DNA from: Inia geoffrensis
Taxonomy: Eukaryota; Chordata; Mammalia; Artiodactyla; Iniidae
Assembly (NCBI GenBank): GCA_036417435.1
Contig: CM070902.1
Coordinates: forward strand, 140,295,886 to 140,359,885
Direction: 5' to 3'
Length of the DNA stretch: 64,000 bases
Under the pieces are notes generated by a model. That model worked only from the letters and a program-made list of their open reading frames with translations, was not told the DNA's origin and made no database searches. A program made the position numbers and the translations under genes. Shown here one piece after another: positions 1 through 12,436 of this stretch. Every line of letters begins with the position of its first letter. Positions within the stretch are counted from its first letter, which is position 1.

Positions 1-125
1 CTTACTTTACAGATGATGAAACCTGAGGCACAGGGAAAGTAAATAAATGCCTTAAGCTTTTGCGCCAGTAAATGGTGGAGCTAAAATTTAAACCGTGGCC
101 AGTGGACTCTAAATCCTGTCATTTG
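1..125 (-). repeat. MIR SINE fragment
   Basis: The stretch reads as the reverse complement of the MIR core: tttacagatgatgaaacctg followed by aggcacaggg, with a degraded segment matching the part that normally carries 'cagtaagtggcagagc'. It is old and diverged, and is cut by the window edge. Confidence 0.75.
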
Positions 126-1459
126 GCTGTGCTATGCAAACGTAGTTGCCAATTTATTAAGAATTGGTTACATGTGTTGTTTCCTATGAATATAGTAAAT
201 ACTATGCAGCCACTAATGAGAGAAAAGCACAACTGATGTATTGATGTAAAATGATATTGAAGATATATTATTAAATGGAAAAAGCAGAGTACAGCTTAGT
301 TTGGAATTTATGATCTTTTGAAAAATAGATATATATGTTCCCATATGCTTCAAAAAATTTATAACAAACTGCAATGGCTGTATTTTGAGTGTGAGAAAGA
401 GGTGTAAATGATTAGGTTTTTTTCTAATATTCACAATTTTTATGAATTTGTTTAAATTTGTATTAATCTTAGATTGAATAGTGAGAATAACTTAAGGGTA
501 GAGTTTTACATTTAATAAATCTTACTAATATACTCAAAGTTGTTTCTTTATAAATTCCCCGAATTTCATGTATTTTGGGATTTATTTCTTTTTAAATAGC
601 ATAGAAATTGTTTATGCCTTAGTGATACCTTCAGTGAGTAGGTTACAAACTTATTTAGGAAACTGTGCACAGGGAATACATTTTAAAGGGGTTTATTGAA
701 ATAGGAAACAAAGGGGAATTTTGGTGATAGCATTTTTCGGGAGGTTATTTGGAACTTACATGTCTGGTATGCATTTAACATGCTATCTGATGGCAAGCAA
801 ACTGCTCTGTTTTTCCCCCCTCTTTTTCTTAGCAAGAGACACCTTTTGAAAAACTATTTTCATGCAGCTTTAGACCAGAGGAATATCTTTGAGAATTTCA
901 AAGCATCCTTCTGATCATGTATTTATCTCTGGAATGCTGTGTCAGAAATCACAGCTCTCCTCATATCTTAAGAATTATCAACTTCCAAGCAATAGCTGGA
1001 ACGTTTAGAGTAACAGCTACATGAGTGGAACCTTGCTTAAAGCCTGCCAGGTTGTGGGCCTTTGTGGATGGCAAGGTGTTTGTGTTCATTCCCATGCCAA
1101 AATTCTTGCTCTTATCTAATTTGAAGATCCTCTCTGGTGATTAGTGGATGCCAGGGATTTATCTTGATAAAGTTCAAGGGCTTGTCTGGCTTTTCAGCTA
1201 GATCCTTAGGGACTAAAGTACTAGGCTTAAGATGCTCTTTTCTCCTTTCGTGAACTATTTGCATGTTAAAGAAAATAGCATTTATGTGAAAGTTTGTGAT
1301 AATTCAAACTGATATAATTCTGAAATGGAACTTCTGAACCTTAGTGATCTGGAAGTCATTGTTGCTTTCTGTCGTTACTCAACAAAAAGAAATCTTTAAA
1401 AAAGTATCCCTAGTTCAGGTAAGAAAAAAAGTCAAGTGTTTACACTATCTCTGGAGACT

Positions 1460-1610
1460 TAGGAAAATTACTTCTTCCTCATCTGTAAAATGGGGATAAT
1501 AATACGTAGTACTTACCTCATGGGTTGTTATAAATATAAATAATTCCCTCATAGGTTGTTATAAATATAAATAACATAATTCACATACGTCCTTAGCATA
1601 GTGCTCACCA
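1460..1610 (+). repeat. MIR SINE with an internal tandem duplication
   Basis: The core cctcatctgtaaaatgggga and the following taataata...ttacctcatgggttgtt match MIR. The last part is duplicated: ctcatgggttgttataaata at 1518 recurs as ctcataggttgttataaata at about 1549, a unit of roughly 31 bp present twice with one substitution. Confidence 0.75.
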
Positions 1611-2549
1611 ACACTAATTATTCATTAAAGTTGGTGAGTATAAAGAAAAAAGCAATAATATGTGAAATTTTATACTTTAATATTTGGTTTTTAATTGAAA
1701 GTTTGGAAAAATAGCTTATATAACTAAAAGACTTACCTGTCTTCCAAATTTTTTATGCCAAAAATGTTTGAAGTGCTTTTTGTTAAAATTGATGGCTGAT
1801 ATTAAAAATTCAGTAATTTGTTTCTTGAAAATTAACAAGGATTTCAATTTGTCTTTTAAATGGAAACTTAAGCTGTAGCCTGAGAACAATGCCATTTTAT
1901 TAAAACTTTAAGACATGCTTTACTAGTTTAGATTTACACTTTCATACATGATCAATATGATAGCTTAAAGATCCCCCCTGTGTTGAAGATTTTAGTCTTG
2001 TACACAGAAATTTTATAATTTAACAATAGTAAAAACAGTTGGAATGAAAATATCCTGAAATCTGCCTACTGCTTAATGTCCTTTTAAGTGAATCTTTGTT
2101 ACTGAATTTTCTTTGTTTTTATGTGGCCCAAAGCTAAAAAGTATTATTATGTTACTTCTTCAGTGATGATTTGAATCAGTCATTGAATTTGGACATTGAT
2201 TAATTTTATTTTTCTATTATGTACCAAGTACATAGCAGGGCTAAAGAATGCAACTTTTCCATTTCTGAGCAGATATATTTTTGTATTTTAGTAGTAGTAG
2301 TACATATATAATTTAATCTCTTGGAAATCTTTATTACCATTGCTTATAGATGATTATAATATAGAATTACCTTTAAATGTTAAATGTTAATATGATTGTG
2401 GTGATGGTTGCACAATTCTATGAACATTCTAAAAACCACTTAATTGTATACCGTACATGAATAAATTGTATGGAATGTGAATTATATCTCAATAAAATGT
2501 AAAGGTCAGTATGAGGAAACAGTTCAAATTAGAGGCTCTTGTTCAGATA

Positions 2550-2720
2550 AACCCAGAATTGTGGGACAGTTCTGCCATTTACCTTGGCAAGTTACTTTAC
2601 CTTTCTGAGGTTTACTTTTTAAATTTTCTTAAATGGAGGTAATTTGTATGTTAGGATTGTTTTGTGAATTGAGTAATAATTCTTGGCATATTGTCAGTGC
2701 TTAATCGTAGCATTCATTAA
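2550..2720 (+). repeat. MIR SINE, diverged
   Basis: The order of motifs fits MIR: a 'tctgccatttac' segment, then 'ggcaagttactttacctttc', then a degraded 'aaatggaggtaatttgtat' and a tail resembling 'catattgtcagtgcttaat'. Divergence is high. Confidence 0.6.
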
Positions 2721-3106
2721 TAATTTATTAAGTTTATATAATAGGATCATGTAGAAGCACAAAGAATAGTGGACTCTGACTTGGCAATCTGGGGAGGCTT
2801 ACCTTTGAGCAAGGTTTTGAAAGGTGAGAAGGAAGTTTGCTGGCAAGCAGGACTAAGAGGAAGGCGTCTTGGTAGAGAAATAGCACATACAGAGGACTGG
2901 AGTTGTGAAAGCATGTACATGCTCAGTTCAAGAACCATAACAGCATATTGCAGTAGTGTGTAAGGAGTGCTAGTTAAATGTAAATTCATATAGGAAGCCA
3001 CACTTCAGATGTGTCAGGAATGAGAATATGTGAAAGATGTTGGACAATAAATATTTACTGAGCTGAAATAAAGTATAGCTATTATTCATGGCTGAAAACA
3101 TTATTA

Positions 3107-3320
3107 GGGGCTTCCCTGGTGGCGCAGTGGTTGAGAGTCCGCCTGCCGATGCAGGGGACGTGGGTTCGTGCCCCGGTCCGGGAAGATCCCACGTGCCGCG
3201 GAGTGGCTGGGCCCGTGAGCCATGGCCCCTGAGCCTGCGCGTCCGGAGCCTGTGCTCCGCAGCAGGAGAGGCCACAACGGTGAGAGGCCCGCGTACTGCA
3301 AAAAAAAAAAAAAAAAAAAA
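3107..3320 (+). repeat. CHR-1-like tRNA-derived SINE, full length
   Basis: It begins ggggcttccctggtggcgca, carrying the A-box-like tggcgcagtgg, followed by a B-box-like ggttcgtgcccc. The tRNA-unrelated body continues through cgcggagtggctgggcccgt to gtgagaggcccgcgtac, then about 21 A residues. CHR SINEs are RNA polymerase III-derived, mobilised by L1, and diagnostic of the whale/hippo/ruminant lineage. It is high in GC and CpG against an AT-rich intron, which suggests recent insertion. It is the only CHR-1-like copy here in sense orientation to LRBA. Confidence 0.95.
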
Positions 3321-3444
3321 TTAATGGCAGTTGTTTAAAGGAATAGAAATGAGGTCAAGTTCTTTTGTTATCTTTTATTAACTGTACCATCTTGGACACA
3401 TAGAGAGTGTGCATATTATGGGACATCTGTGGTAAACATTTTTT

Positions 3445-4270
3445 TTTTGTTACCAGCTTTCCAACATTTTATTATGAAAATGTTCAAACATACAGAGAAT
3501 TTGCAAGAATTGTACACTGAACACCCAGAGACCCACCGCTGAGATTCTGCAATTAGCCTTTAACTGTTTGCTTCATCATAGAGTTCTCCATATAACCATC
3601 TCTGTATTCATCAGTCATTCTTATTTTTCTGATGCATTTCAGAGTAAGTCGCATACATCAGATCACTTCACTCAAACATTTCAGGCGCAGATCTCTAACC
3701 AGACATCAATACTGTTTTTAAGGTGAAATGTACATACAACAACAGGCACAAATTTTTAAGTATGCCATTTGATGAGTTTTGACAAATTAAACACCTGTGT
3801 AACCTAAATTTCCAATCAAGATATCATCGGTCTTGAAAGTTCCTTCATGCTCCTTCTCAGCCAGTGCCTGTGTTCACCCCCCACAGACAATTATTGTTCT
3901 ATTTTTAAATTTTTTTAATTTATTTTTTAAACAATAGATTAGTTTTGTCTTTTCTAGAACTTCATGTAAAAGGAAATACAAAATTTATGTTCCTCTGTAT
4001 ACGGCTTCCTTCACTCAACATAATGCTTTTGAGATTCATACGTGTTATGTTAATCAGTAGTTTGTATCTTTTTATTGCTGGATATTATTCCACTGTAAAA
4101 ACACACCACCATATTTTTATTCATTTTTCTGCTTAAAGGATTCTGGGCTATTTCCAGTTTTTGGCTCTTATCAGTAAAGCTATCTGAATGTTATTGTACC
4201 TATTTTTTGTGGACTTCAGTTATCTGGAGGAAATTTCTAAGAGTGGAATTGCTGGTACATAGGGTAGGTT
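3445..4270 (-). repeat. Old L1 (L1M-type) 3' region, antisense
   Basis: The sequence matches the well-known reverse complement of old mammalian L1 ends: 'tgttcaaacatacagagaat', 'gcatttcagagtaagtcgca', 'gatgagttttgacaaattaa', 'tagaacttcatgtaaaagga', 'cttcactcaacataatgctt' and 'gagtggaattgctggtacat' occur in the expected order. It is heavily mutated with no open frame. Confidence 0.8.
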
Positions 4271-5961
4271 TATGGCTTAAGCTTCAAATATAGAAAAAGC
4301 AATTACACTTTTCTAAATGTTAATTTATATTGCTCCTATCAGTACTTGCCTATTGTATGAGTAAACTAAATAAATCTTGCTAGTTTTGTCTTTTGTGAAG
4401 AAATGTCAAAGTAAATTCTCCATATTCCCCCCCCGGCCCCCAACCCCCAAAATAAGTTACTAGGAGATAGGTAACTAGAGATTTTCGTAAACAATAGGCT
4501 TGTAAATATTTGCCCCATGATAGGTAGTATACAAATTACATTTTTTATTGTTTTCTGAATGTGCTACCAGCACACGTGTATACACACACACACACGCACG
4601 CACACACGTGCACACAAAGGGGGTCATCTACTCCCCCTAAAGTCAATAATCTTCAAGCGATATAAGCTACCATGATTTAAGCACACCATTTTGGATTGAG
4701 GGCTCAGGTGGCTGTTGCTTCTATTTTTTAGTATATAGTTAACATTGGCAGTCACCCTTATAATGATGTGACACCAGCTACCCCCAAGTACATTGAATAA
4801 GCCATGCCTAGCACAAGAGAACTTGATTTAATTGGCAACAGTGTTTGCTGTCACATGATAGGCACTGAAGTAAAACGAAACCTATTTCACTTTGTATTAT
4901 CTCTTTTTGATGTAACAATAAAAACAAAATGTATTTTTAAAGTGCTGGAAATATATAATTTTCACTGTTGAATACATATATCAGGATCAAGTATCTAAGT
5001 AAGTTTATTTAGGAACTGAATACTTTAAAGCTGTTAAGGGAGTACTTGAAGCTTGCAGTTACAATATTGTCAACAAAAGATGTGATTAAATAAATTGAAT
5101 GTTGAAGACTTTAGGCTTATGGTTAATACCAGGTAATTAAAAGTAAACACTGCTGTGGGAGTGCATTATATATCAGCTGTCCTCTTTACCTCATTAACTG
5201 GGTTTTTGCATGTTTATGGAGCTAACTTCAATTAAAAATGCCTTTTAAGTTGTGCCTATTAAGGTCTTTTAGTTACTATTTTGGTATAAAGTATTACACT
5301 TAAATGAAATTGGTATATGGTAAATACCTGTGTTTGAGTAATACCCAAGATGAACAAATTTGATTATTTGATATTTTTACATCTAGGCTTTATGCCCATG
5401 CATTGTTTTTTCTATGTAACGTAAGACAGTCTACCAGAGTTAAAAAGTAAAACTTTGGTTGTTTACATGTTAAAAAATTGTTCATACCTACATTTTCTTA
5501 CCTTATAAGATTTCTAAGGTTTTATCATTTCAACTTAGTGGTGCTTTAAAATCCTTACAGAAACATGTTGAGTTTTCTGCTTCACTTCTGAGGTTAAGGA
5601 AAAGTTAATTAATTTTCCACTTGAATGCCAAATTCCTATTTTCCTATATACCTTTGCTTATATTTTAAGGTGGATAATTAAAGATGATCCTAAATTTAAA
5701 GAATATTGTAAATATAAATTGAAATGTGAAAATTGATTATTATATTTCTGTAGAACATTGTCTCGATTCTAAAAAAATGAAGTATAAATAACACCACTGA
5801 AGAGATTTCTTATTGAGAGTATATTCTAAGTTGTACATCAAAATAGAGATAAGAAAAAATTAGGAAAAAGAAGTTGGTTTCTTATTTTCTGTTTTGAAAT
5901 TCATGTAATTAACTTGAGTGATCTTCTGTATTTTAAAATTTATTTACTTTCTTTATTTCAG
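4271..5961. other. Intron before the first LRBA exon, nothing recognised except a (CA)n run
   Basis: The stretch is AT-rich and apparently unique. A short CA/GC-dinucleotide microsatellite with interruptions lies at about 4575-4616. The last 30 bases supply the pyrimidine tract of the exon at 5962. Confidence 0.6.
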
Positions 5962-6092
5962 AAGTGTCATCGTGGCAACAAAAAAATCAGCAGTCTTACC
6001 TTCCACACTTACAAGTATACCTACCAATGCTGTCAGTGTGGTTTCTTCAGTAGATTCAGCCCAAGCCTCAGATGTGGGGGGAGAATCACCTG
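5962..6092 (+). CDS. LRBA: LRBA internal exon (Ser/Thr/Val-rich linker)
   Basis: This is a 131-nt internal exon. The acceptor is a pyrimidine-rich tract ending ttatttcag and the donor is a consensus gtgagt. The first base completes a split codon, 43 full codons follow, and the last base starts a Gly codon finished by the next exon. The peptide reads SVIVATKKSAVLPSTLTSIP, then a stretch with SVVSSVDSAQASD and ending GGESP. It is low-complexity and rich in Ser, Thr and Val, with no predicted membrane segment. This matches my memory of the LRBA linker between its N-terminal lectin-like/armadillo part and its PH-BEACH-WD40 part. LRBA is a cytosolic, vesicle-associated BEACH scaffold known for CTLA-4 recycling. 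The linker is poorly conserved in NBEA, so this exon argues for LRBA over its paralogue. Confidence 0.85.
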
Positions 6093-7155
6093 GTGAGTTT
6101 GTTATCAGCGATTTCAACAAAAAAAGTTCTTAATCCCATTGCAAAGCTTAGGATTTTTGATTAAGTTAAGAAGTTTTGTTAGGCATATTTTGAATGATTA
6201 TGCTTTTGTATTATGTTGTTGATTATTTGATGATTTTCTGAATAAATTTGAGTAATATGAAATAAATTAAATCAAGGATTTTAATACTTTCTCCACTTAA
6301 AAATAGTAGTGTATGACAAATTGGATGCTGCTGGTTGGGTGGTTGAATGACTGACAGATTTATTAAAATACTTTTTTCCTTCCCTTTCACTTGAGAAGAT
6401 GTGTATAGATAGTGGTTAATATGAGAAAGTTTTGCTGACATTTGGTCTTTTAATCTGGTTATCAGTTGTCAGATGTTTATGTGGTATCCAGTACTTTGCT
6501 TTCTATTGAATAGTTTTTGAATTAGACGTTTGGAAAGCGAATGCTGCCCTCAAGTCTATCATCATTCTAGCATTAGTCAGAGTAGTTCAATAACTCTTAC
6601 TACAATTTGATTTTTGCCCTGCCTCTCTCTCTCTATTCCTTCCAAATGTAAAAGCCTTTTGGTGCACATGTATGGGTGCAAGATCCTAAATCCCTAGATG
6701 TTGATTGGAAGCTCAGTGATAATAGCAGGCGAACCTGAAGACTATGTGATATTAAAAAGACCAAGTTAGGACAAAGGGAATATTATTTTATATAAGTAGC
6801 ATTTTTCTAAGTGTTGTGCTATTTCATTAAAAAACAAAGAACTAAAAAAAAAAAATTTATTCCTTAAAGGATTCATCCTTTCTTGTTACTCTAGGATGAG
6901 ATTAATGAAAAATAAAAGGAATTTTGAAGGAATGACTAGGTGGATTATGTTAAAATCAGAAATAATGTTTTTCCTTCATCTTCTGCGACATCTCAGGCCT
7001 CCTATCCAGTGTTCTACCTTTATTTGGTAAACTAGTATATTTCAGCGAGTTTTGCTGCTAACTTGATGTTTCTACTAGCCAGTTGTCAGGGACACTTAAT
7101 TTTTCCTTTCTGTGTACTATGTATCATGTGTTCCAGAAACAAAGACTAGTATTTT
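6093..7155. other. LRBA intron, nothing recognised
   Basis: I see no exon, repeat family or RNA gene that I can support in this segment. Confidence 0.5.
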
Positions 7156-7370
7156 TTTAAAAAATATTTATTTATTTGAATTTATTTGGTTGCGGGTTTT
7201 AATTGTGGCATGCAGGCTCCTTAGTTGCAGCATGTGGGCTCCTTAGTTGCGGCATGCGAACTCTTAGTTGCGGCATGCATGTGGGATCTAGTTCCCTGAC
7301 CAGAGATCGAACTTGGGCCCCCTGCATTAGGAGCGTGGAGTCTTAACCACTGCACCACCAGGGAAGTCCC
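7156..7370 (-). repeat. CHR-type SINE (CHR-2-like)
   Basis: On the minus strand it starts gggacttccctggtggtgca and contains a B-box-like gttcgatctctggtc. It then has several repeats of a 'gccgcaactaaggag' unit typical of the longer CHR subfamily, and ends in an A/T-rich tail (aataaataaatattttt). I see no clean target-site duplication, and it is more diverged than the CHR-1-like copies. Confidence 0.9.
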
Positions 7371-8460
7371 AGGATTGTTTATTTCTTCTGTCTTCCATGT
7401 TTTTCTTTTTCCTTTCATTGTAGTTATTTTAGTTGTGCTAACAAAAACTTTTTTTTCAAAGTTTTAAATGTGATTAATTCTTTACAAATTTCTTAGTGTT
7501 ATGTGATAATAGAAAATGCTCACAGTAGGTTAAGTAAAAAAAAAATTACATGCAGTACTTTACATGCTGTGTAATCATAACTATGTGAAGTATGTATATA
7601 CTTTTCATACATGGAAAAAGCAAGGACATGCACTCTGAAGTTACTTGATTATTTCCATGAATTAATGGAAATATTGATTTTCAAAATTTTTAATTTTAGT
7701 ATATTTTCCAAAAATTTATCCATAATCCTGTATTATTTTTATAATTAGGAAAAAATGGTTGTTGAAGAAAAATATCCACAAGGAAACCGAAAGCTGCAGT
7801 GGTAGTAGACAGTTTTGTGCTGCCTTGTTTTTTATTTTATTAAAACATTTTTTAAAATTAATAGACCTTATATTTTAGGTCAGTTTTAGGTTATAGAAAA
7901 ATAGAAAGGAAAGTAGAGAGTTCCCATATATGCTGTCAACCTCACCCTCTCTGCAATGTCTCTGTTGTTAACATCTTGCAATAGTATGGTATATTTGTTA
8001 CATTTTGTTTTTCATCATTCATTGTCTTAGTGAGAAACAATAAAGGAAAGTAAGTGTAGAACTCTAGCAAAATTTCCTCTTCTTTATTTTCTCCTTCTTT
8101 ATTTCCTTCATCATTATACTCTGATACTTTTTTTTTTTTTTTTGCTTTGGAGAAGAAGCAATTTGGGGATCTATTTTGGGCTGTTTATGCAAATTTCTGT
8201 TCTTCCACCTCCATCCAAATGCCTTAAAAAAAATCAACTGTGATTTTTCTAGACAAGCCCCTGTTGGGAAGAAGTCAGATGTTACTAATATCTATGAAAC
8301 TTTCTGCTGTCTTTTAAATTCAGTAATCGTGAATTCCTAATAACTTCCCAAAGCATATGTAGTAAATTCAGAGGTTCGCAGTACACTGAGTAAAATATTA
8401 TCATCTTATTTTGAATATATTACCCTTTAATTTCAGTTTATGGGGCAAGGTAAATAGGAT

Positions 8461-8663
8461 CCTCTGATTGCTTTTTTTTTTTTTTTCTTTTTGCGGTACG
8501 CGGGCCTCTTACTGCTATGGCCTCTCCCGTTGCGGAGCATGGGCTCCGGCCGCTCCACGGCACGTGGGATCTTCCCGGACCGGGGCACGAACCCCTGTCC
8601 CCTGCATTGGCAGGCGGACTCTCAACCACTGTGCCACCAGGGAAGCCCCCTCTGATTGCTTTT
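8461..8663 (-). repeat. CHR-1-like SINE with perfect target-site duplication and a central deletion
   Basis: The SINE proper is about 8475-8648, reading on the minus strand from gggcttccctggtggcacag to a poly(A) seen as a T-run here. It is flanked by the direct repeat cctctgattgctttt (8461 onward and 8649-8663), a target-site duplication of about 14-15 bp. Compared with the other copies it lacks about 36 bases in the middle: the segment with cgcaggctcagcggccatgg is absent between 'ctccgg' and 'ccgctcc'. Confidence 0.95.
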
Positions 8664-10213
8664 AAATATATTTTTCAAAATTCATGCAGTCTTTGACTTA
8701 TTTCAATAAAGCCAGAAAAAATGTTAAACAAGTAAATAAAATTGGTACAAGGGCAAGAAAAAAAAAATTCATGCAGTCTTCAGAAGAGATAAGAAACAGA
8801 AAGAAAGCTGATATATGAGTAATATTTGATATAAAACAGTATAACAAATTTCTTTCTGAAGCCATTGTATATTTTCCAGTAAGTTCATTATAATGTAAAA
8901 TACCCTGAAGAACCATATGCAGAATTACAAAATAATTTGCTATCTTGAAGACTATCGTATTTATTGGTAAAACCCCACAAAACCCTGTATCCAGCCCATA
9001 ATGTACCCTTTTCCCCCTCTTATTTAAATTTTGTATAATTTGTGGTGGTAGTGTTTCTCAAATAGTTCCCAGTTTTTTCCATTTTGGGGTAGAATTTGTA
9101 GTTCATTTCCTTTATTTAGCTCCCTTTATTTAAAAAAAAAATTCGTTCCTTTTTAAAAATGACTTAAGTCATTCTGAGTTGTTCTTGTGATGATGGGTCT
9201 TTATTTTTGTCACTTGTTTTGATTTCCATATCTGACTTTTCCTTTCTTCTTCCTCTGTCACTAGGCTCTTGTTGTCACTTATATGGTGTCTCGATTTTAG
9301 TTGATTACTTCCATTCCATTGATTGCTACCTTGAACATTACTGCCTTGACAAGAAATCTAACCCAGTTGAGTGTTTTTAGTCATCCTATTTCTTACTCTC
9401 CTACAGCCCCATTTTTTGTGCTTTTGCCTACTATACTTGCCCTTGTAGTCTGTTCTCTTTTCACTTGGAATCCAAACACATAGTTATCTCTCTGCCATCA
9501 ATATTTTTAGATGATTAAAAAAAAAATTTTTTTAGCTGATAGATTTTTGTTTTCTTTTTGGTAGATCTCTTGGTTTAAGTTATTTGCCATTAAAAAAATA
9601 GGCTATACAGTATATCAAAGCTTATTATGCTGCTTCTGGCTCAAGCAAGATTTGGGAAAAATGATTTGTGGATGAATTGATTGTTATTGTGATTACATGC
9701 TGAGCTGGGCAGTTTACTCTTGCAGATCTGGGTAACTTAGGTATTATACTTGATTTGATCTTGGATTATTTTCTTTACATGAAAATACAGTTAATATCTG
9801 TCTCTGTGGACCATAAACCTTTGTGTCTTGGGATGACTTCAGTTCTGAATTTTATAGTGAGTCAGCAGCAAAAAGTGAACTGCTCATATTTAGTAGTAGA
9901 TTATTGGTTAATAAAAAAATATACTTGATAGTACATAGTACATTAGCAAAAATGGGTACTTCCTTGGAAGAAACCATGTGAACAGAAAACATAAAATATG
10001 AGTTTTGTAGCAAAAAAGTTTAAACTATTTGGAAATTTTTATATCAAAATGGGATTTCTATGTTTTACGTGTGGCACAATTAAAGACAAACTAGGACTGG
10101 ATCCCAGAAAAAGAATGAGAACTTGTCAACTTATGTGAGGTCAAAGATTTTTCTGTGAAAATATTACCACCCAAATAATTTTATGATTTTGTGAAAAAAT
10201 TAAGGATTTGTTG
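8664..10213. other. LRBA intron, nothing recognised
   Basis: AT-rich intronic sequence without a repeat family, exon or RNA gene that I can name. Confidence 0.5.
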
Positions 10214-10576
10214 ATACATTTTATTTTTATTTATTTATTTAAAAATTTTTATTTTTTATTTTTGGCTGCGTTGGGTCTTTGTTGCTGTGCGTGGGCTTTC
10301 TCTAGTTGAGGCGAGTGGGGGCTACTCTTTGTTGAGGTACACAGGCTTCTCATTGCAGTGGCTTCTCTTGTTGCGGAGCACGGGCTCTAGGCGCGCTGCC
10401 TTCAGTAGTTGTGGCACGTGAGCTCTAGAGTGCAGGCTCAGTAGTTGTGGTGCACGGGATTAGTTGCTCCGCGACACGTGAGATCTTCCCGGGCCGGGCT
10501 CGAACTCTTGTCCCCTGCATTGGCAAGCAGATTCTTAACCACTGTGCCACCAGGGAAGCCCTGGAAATACATTTTA
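10214..10576 (-). repeat. Long CHR SINE (CHR-2-like)
   Basis: The element is about 10224-10562. On the minus strand it starts with gggcttccctggtggcacag, has the B-box region gttcgagcccggcccg, and continues through a long body (cgcaactactgagcctgcac; agagaaagcccacgcacagc) to an A/T-rich tail of 'aaataaataaa' type. The short direct repeat atacatttta flanks it (10214-10223 and 10567-10576), which is consistent with a target-site duplication. Confidence 0.9.
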
Positions 10577-12196
10577 AAACAGTGTACATTATTAAAACTA
10601 TGGTCAGTATTCAAGTTTTGACTCATACAAATTTCAGATTGTAGTTTGAATAATGTTTCTTAGCTTTTGTAGCATTTTATTAGCAAAAAAGTGTAATATA
10701 ATAATAATGGCAAACCTTTCGTAAGAAGTGGTAAAAGATTCATCAGAAGAAACAAGGTTTGCCCTTTGTGTATGCATATTTATTTATAAAGAACACTAAA
10801 AGAGAAAATAGAGTTTTTAGTAAATATATCAAAATCTGTAAATTTTAGTTACTCGTTAGTAAAGGTTTAATTGTCCAGACTACAATATGTGTTAAGATGC
10901 AGTTACTCTTTTTTCAGATGTCCAGTGGTGTTTTCAAATACGTTTGATTTGCAAAGCATAAACGATTAAAACAAAATTGAAGCTAACCCAATGAAGGAAC
11001 TAAATAGACTGTTCTTAAGTAATTTATGTGCTGAGTGTTTGCTAATTTGCAAAATTTAACAGTTACACTGCTTACCAGAGTATTAGGCTGTACTGTGTAT
11101 CAGAGCCATGCATATTATAAATTAGTATGTTTATTTTTAATGTTGAAGGAAAATTTTGATTCTTTGCTTTATATAATCTTTGACCCAAGAGGCTTATCTT
11201 TACTTATCCAATAAAAGTTTCTTTTATTTAATGAAGAATTTTAACTGGGCATATAGACTATCCCGCCCTGAATTGGTCTGGAATGGGTGGGGAGGGAAAG
11301 AGGGAGAAAAGGAGAGAGAGGGCAATTAAAAAAATAACCGTGTTTAGGGATTAAATATTGGCATTTGTATTAATAGTACTTTTTTGCAAAGGACATTATT
11401 TATGTAGACCCTTAGGGACCTTGAATTAACAATCGGCTATTCCCTGGATAGATGCTAGACAGATGATCCATTTACATTTTCCCTTTTGTTCTTTTGAATG
11501 TCTGGAAGACTGTCAGTTTGAAGGAGCCAGTTTATCAGTGCAAGGATAAGGAAAAGATAAGTCAGTACCATTCCATATGTTGGAAGTAGCTTCTGAATTT
11601 ACATGTTTGATCATTTGTTGAAAATATTTTTATTGTTAAGTTGATTAAAAACAAATTTGTCATAAATCTATGATTTTTAATCTGAGTTGAAAAAATGCTG
11701 AATGTATTTGGAAGTTAATTTTTCTGTCTGGTAGGAATGAAGGTCAACCTGGTGTGAAATTACTGATATATTTAGTTTATTTTTTATGTGATTTTTTTTT
11801 TTTCCCTAAAACAAGTGCTAGTTGATTCACTTATCTTTGTTGGTAATGTATTTTCTTAGGATTTGAAAAGATCACTTTATAAAAAATCCCTTTCTGCTAT
11901 AGTCTTTTCAAGGTTTGAAAATTGGCATTATTTCTGGGGTAGTGTCAAGAAAGCGTTTTTGTTACTGTTTCATGTAGAACCACCGATGCTCCTTGACTTT
12001 TTCAAATTTTGATATATATAGTTCAGCTCATTAAAAGTAGTCTCAATTTGTGCAGTAAAAGCTAATGTTGTTTTAAACTACTGTCTGAAGCCTCATACAA
12101 ACATTTTCTTGCAATTTATTACTTCTATCTCTTTTTAAGTAGATGAGGCCTTATGTGTTCCTTTTTGTCAACTTCAGAAAAGCTCAAGAAAAAATA
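10577..12196. other. LRBA intron, nothing recognised
   Basis: Apparently unique AT-rich intron. A short purine-rich run (ggggagggaaagagggagaa) lies near 11290-11320. Confidence 0.5.
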
Positions 12197-12436
12197 CCAA
12201 TTAGGCCTTTTATTATTTTGTTAATTTTTTGCGGTACGCAGGCCTCTCACTGTTGTGGCCTCTCCCGTTGCGGAGCACAGGCTCCGGACGCGCAGGCTCA
12301 GCGGCCATGGCTCACGGGCCCAGCAGCTCAGCTGCATGTGGGATCCTCCCGGACCGGGGCCGAACCCGTGTCCCCTGCATCGGCAGGCGGACTCTCAACC
12401 ACTGCGCCACCAGGGAAATCCCAATTAGGACTTTTA
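12197..12436 (-). repeat. CHR-1-like SINE with near-perfect target-site duplication
   Basis: The SINE is about 12222-12420, minus strand, full body with a short, decayed A-tail. The flanks repeat ccaattagg(c/a)ctttta with one mismatch (12197-12213 and 12421-12436). The tail is short and interrupted, which suggests this copy is older than those with 20 or more pure A residues. Confidence 0.92.

Larger units (their letters stand above)
126..3106. other. Upstream LRBA intron, mostly unannotated
   Basis: This AT-rich intronic sequence contains two MIR fragments, listed separately. I see no exon-like open frame with splice sites, no RNA gene, and no other repeat I can name. The short open frames around 2750-3000 have no supporting features. 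Confidence 0.6.

Noticed and set aside
3107..3200. tRNA gene from A-box and B-box-like motifs
   Set aside because: These boxes belong to the tRNA-derived head of CHR SINEs; no cloverleaf with anticodon stem is preserved.
3088..3324. Open frames repeatedly reading 'GFPGG..VESPPADAGD' or 'RGPRTAKKKKK' on either strand (also at 8438, 12143, 15940, 36938, 45197, 47218, 50646)
   Set aside because: All fall inside CHR SINEs. They look alike because they translate the same repeat; they are not a gene family.
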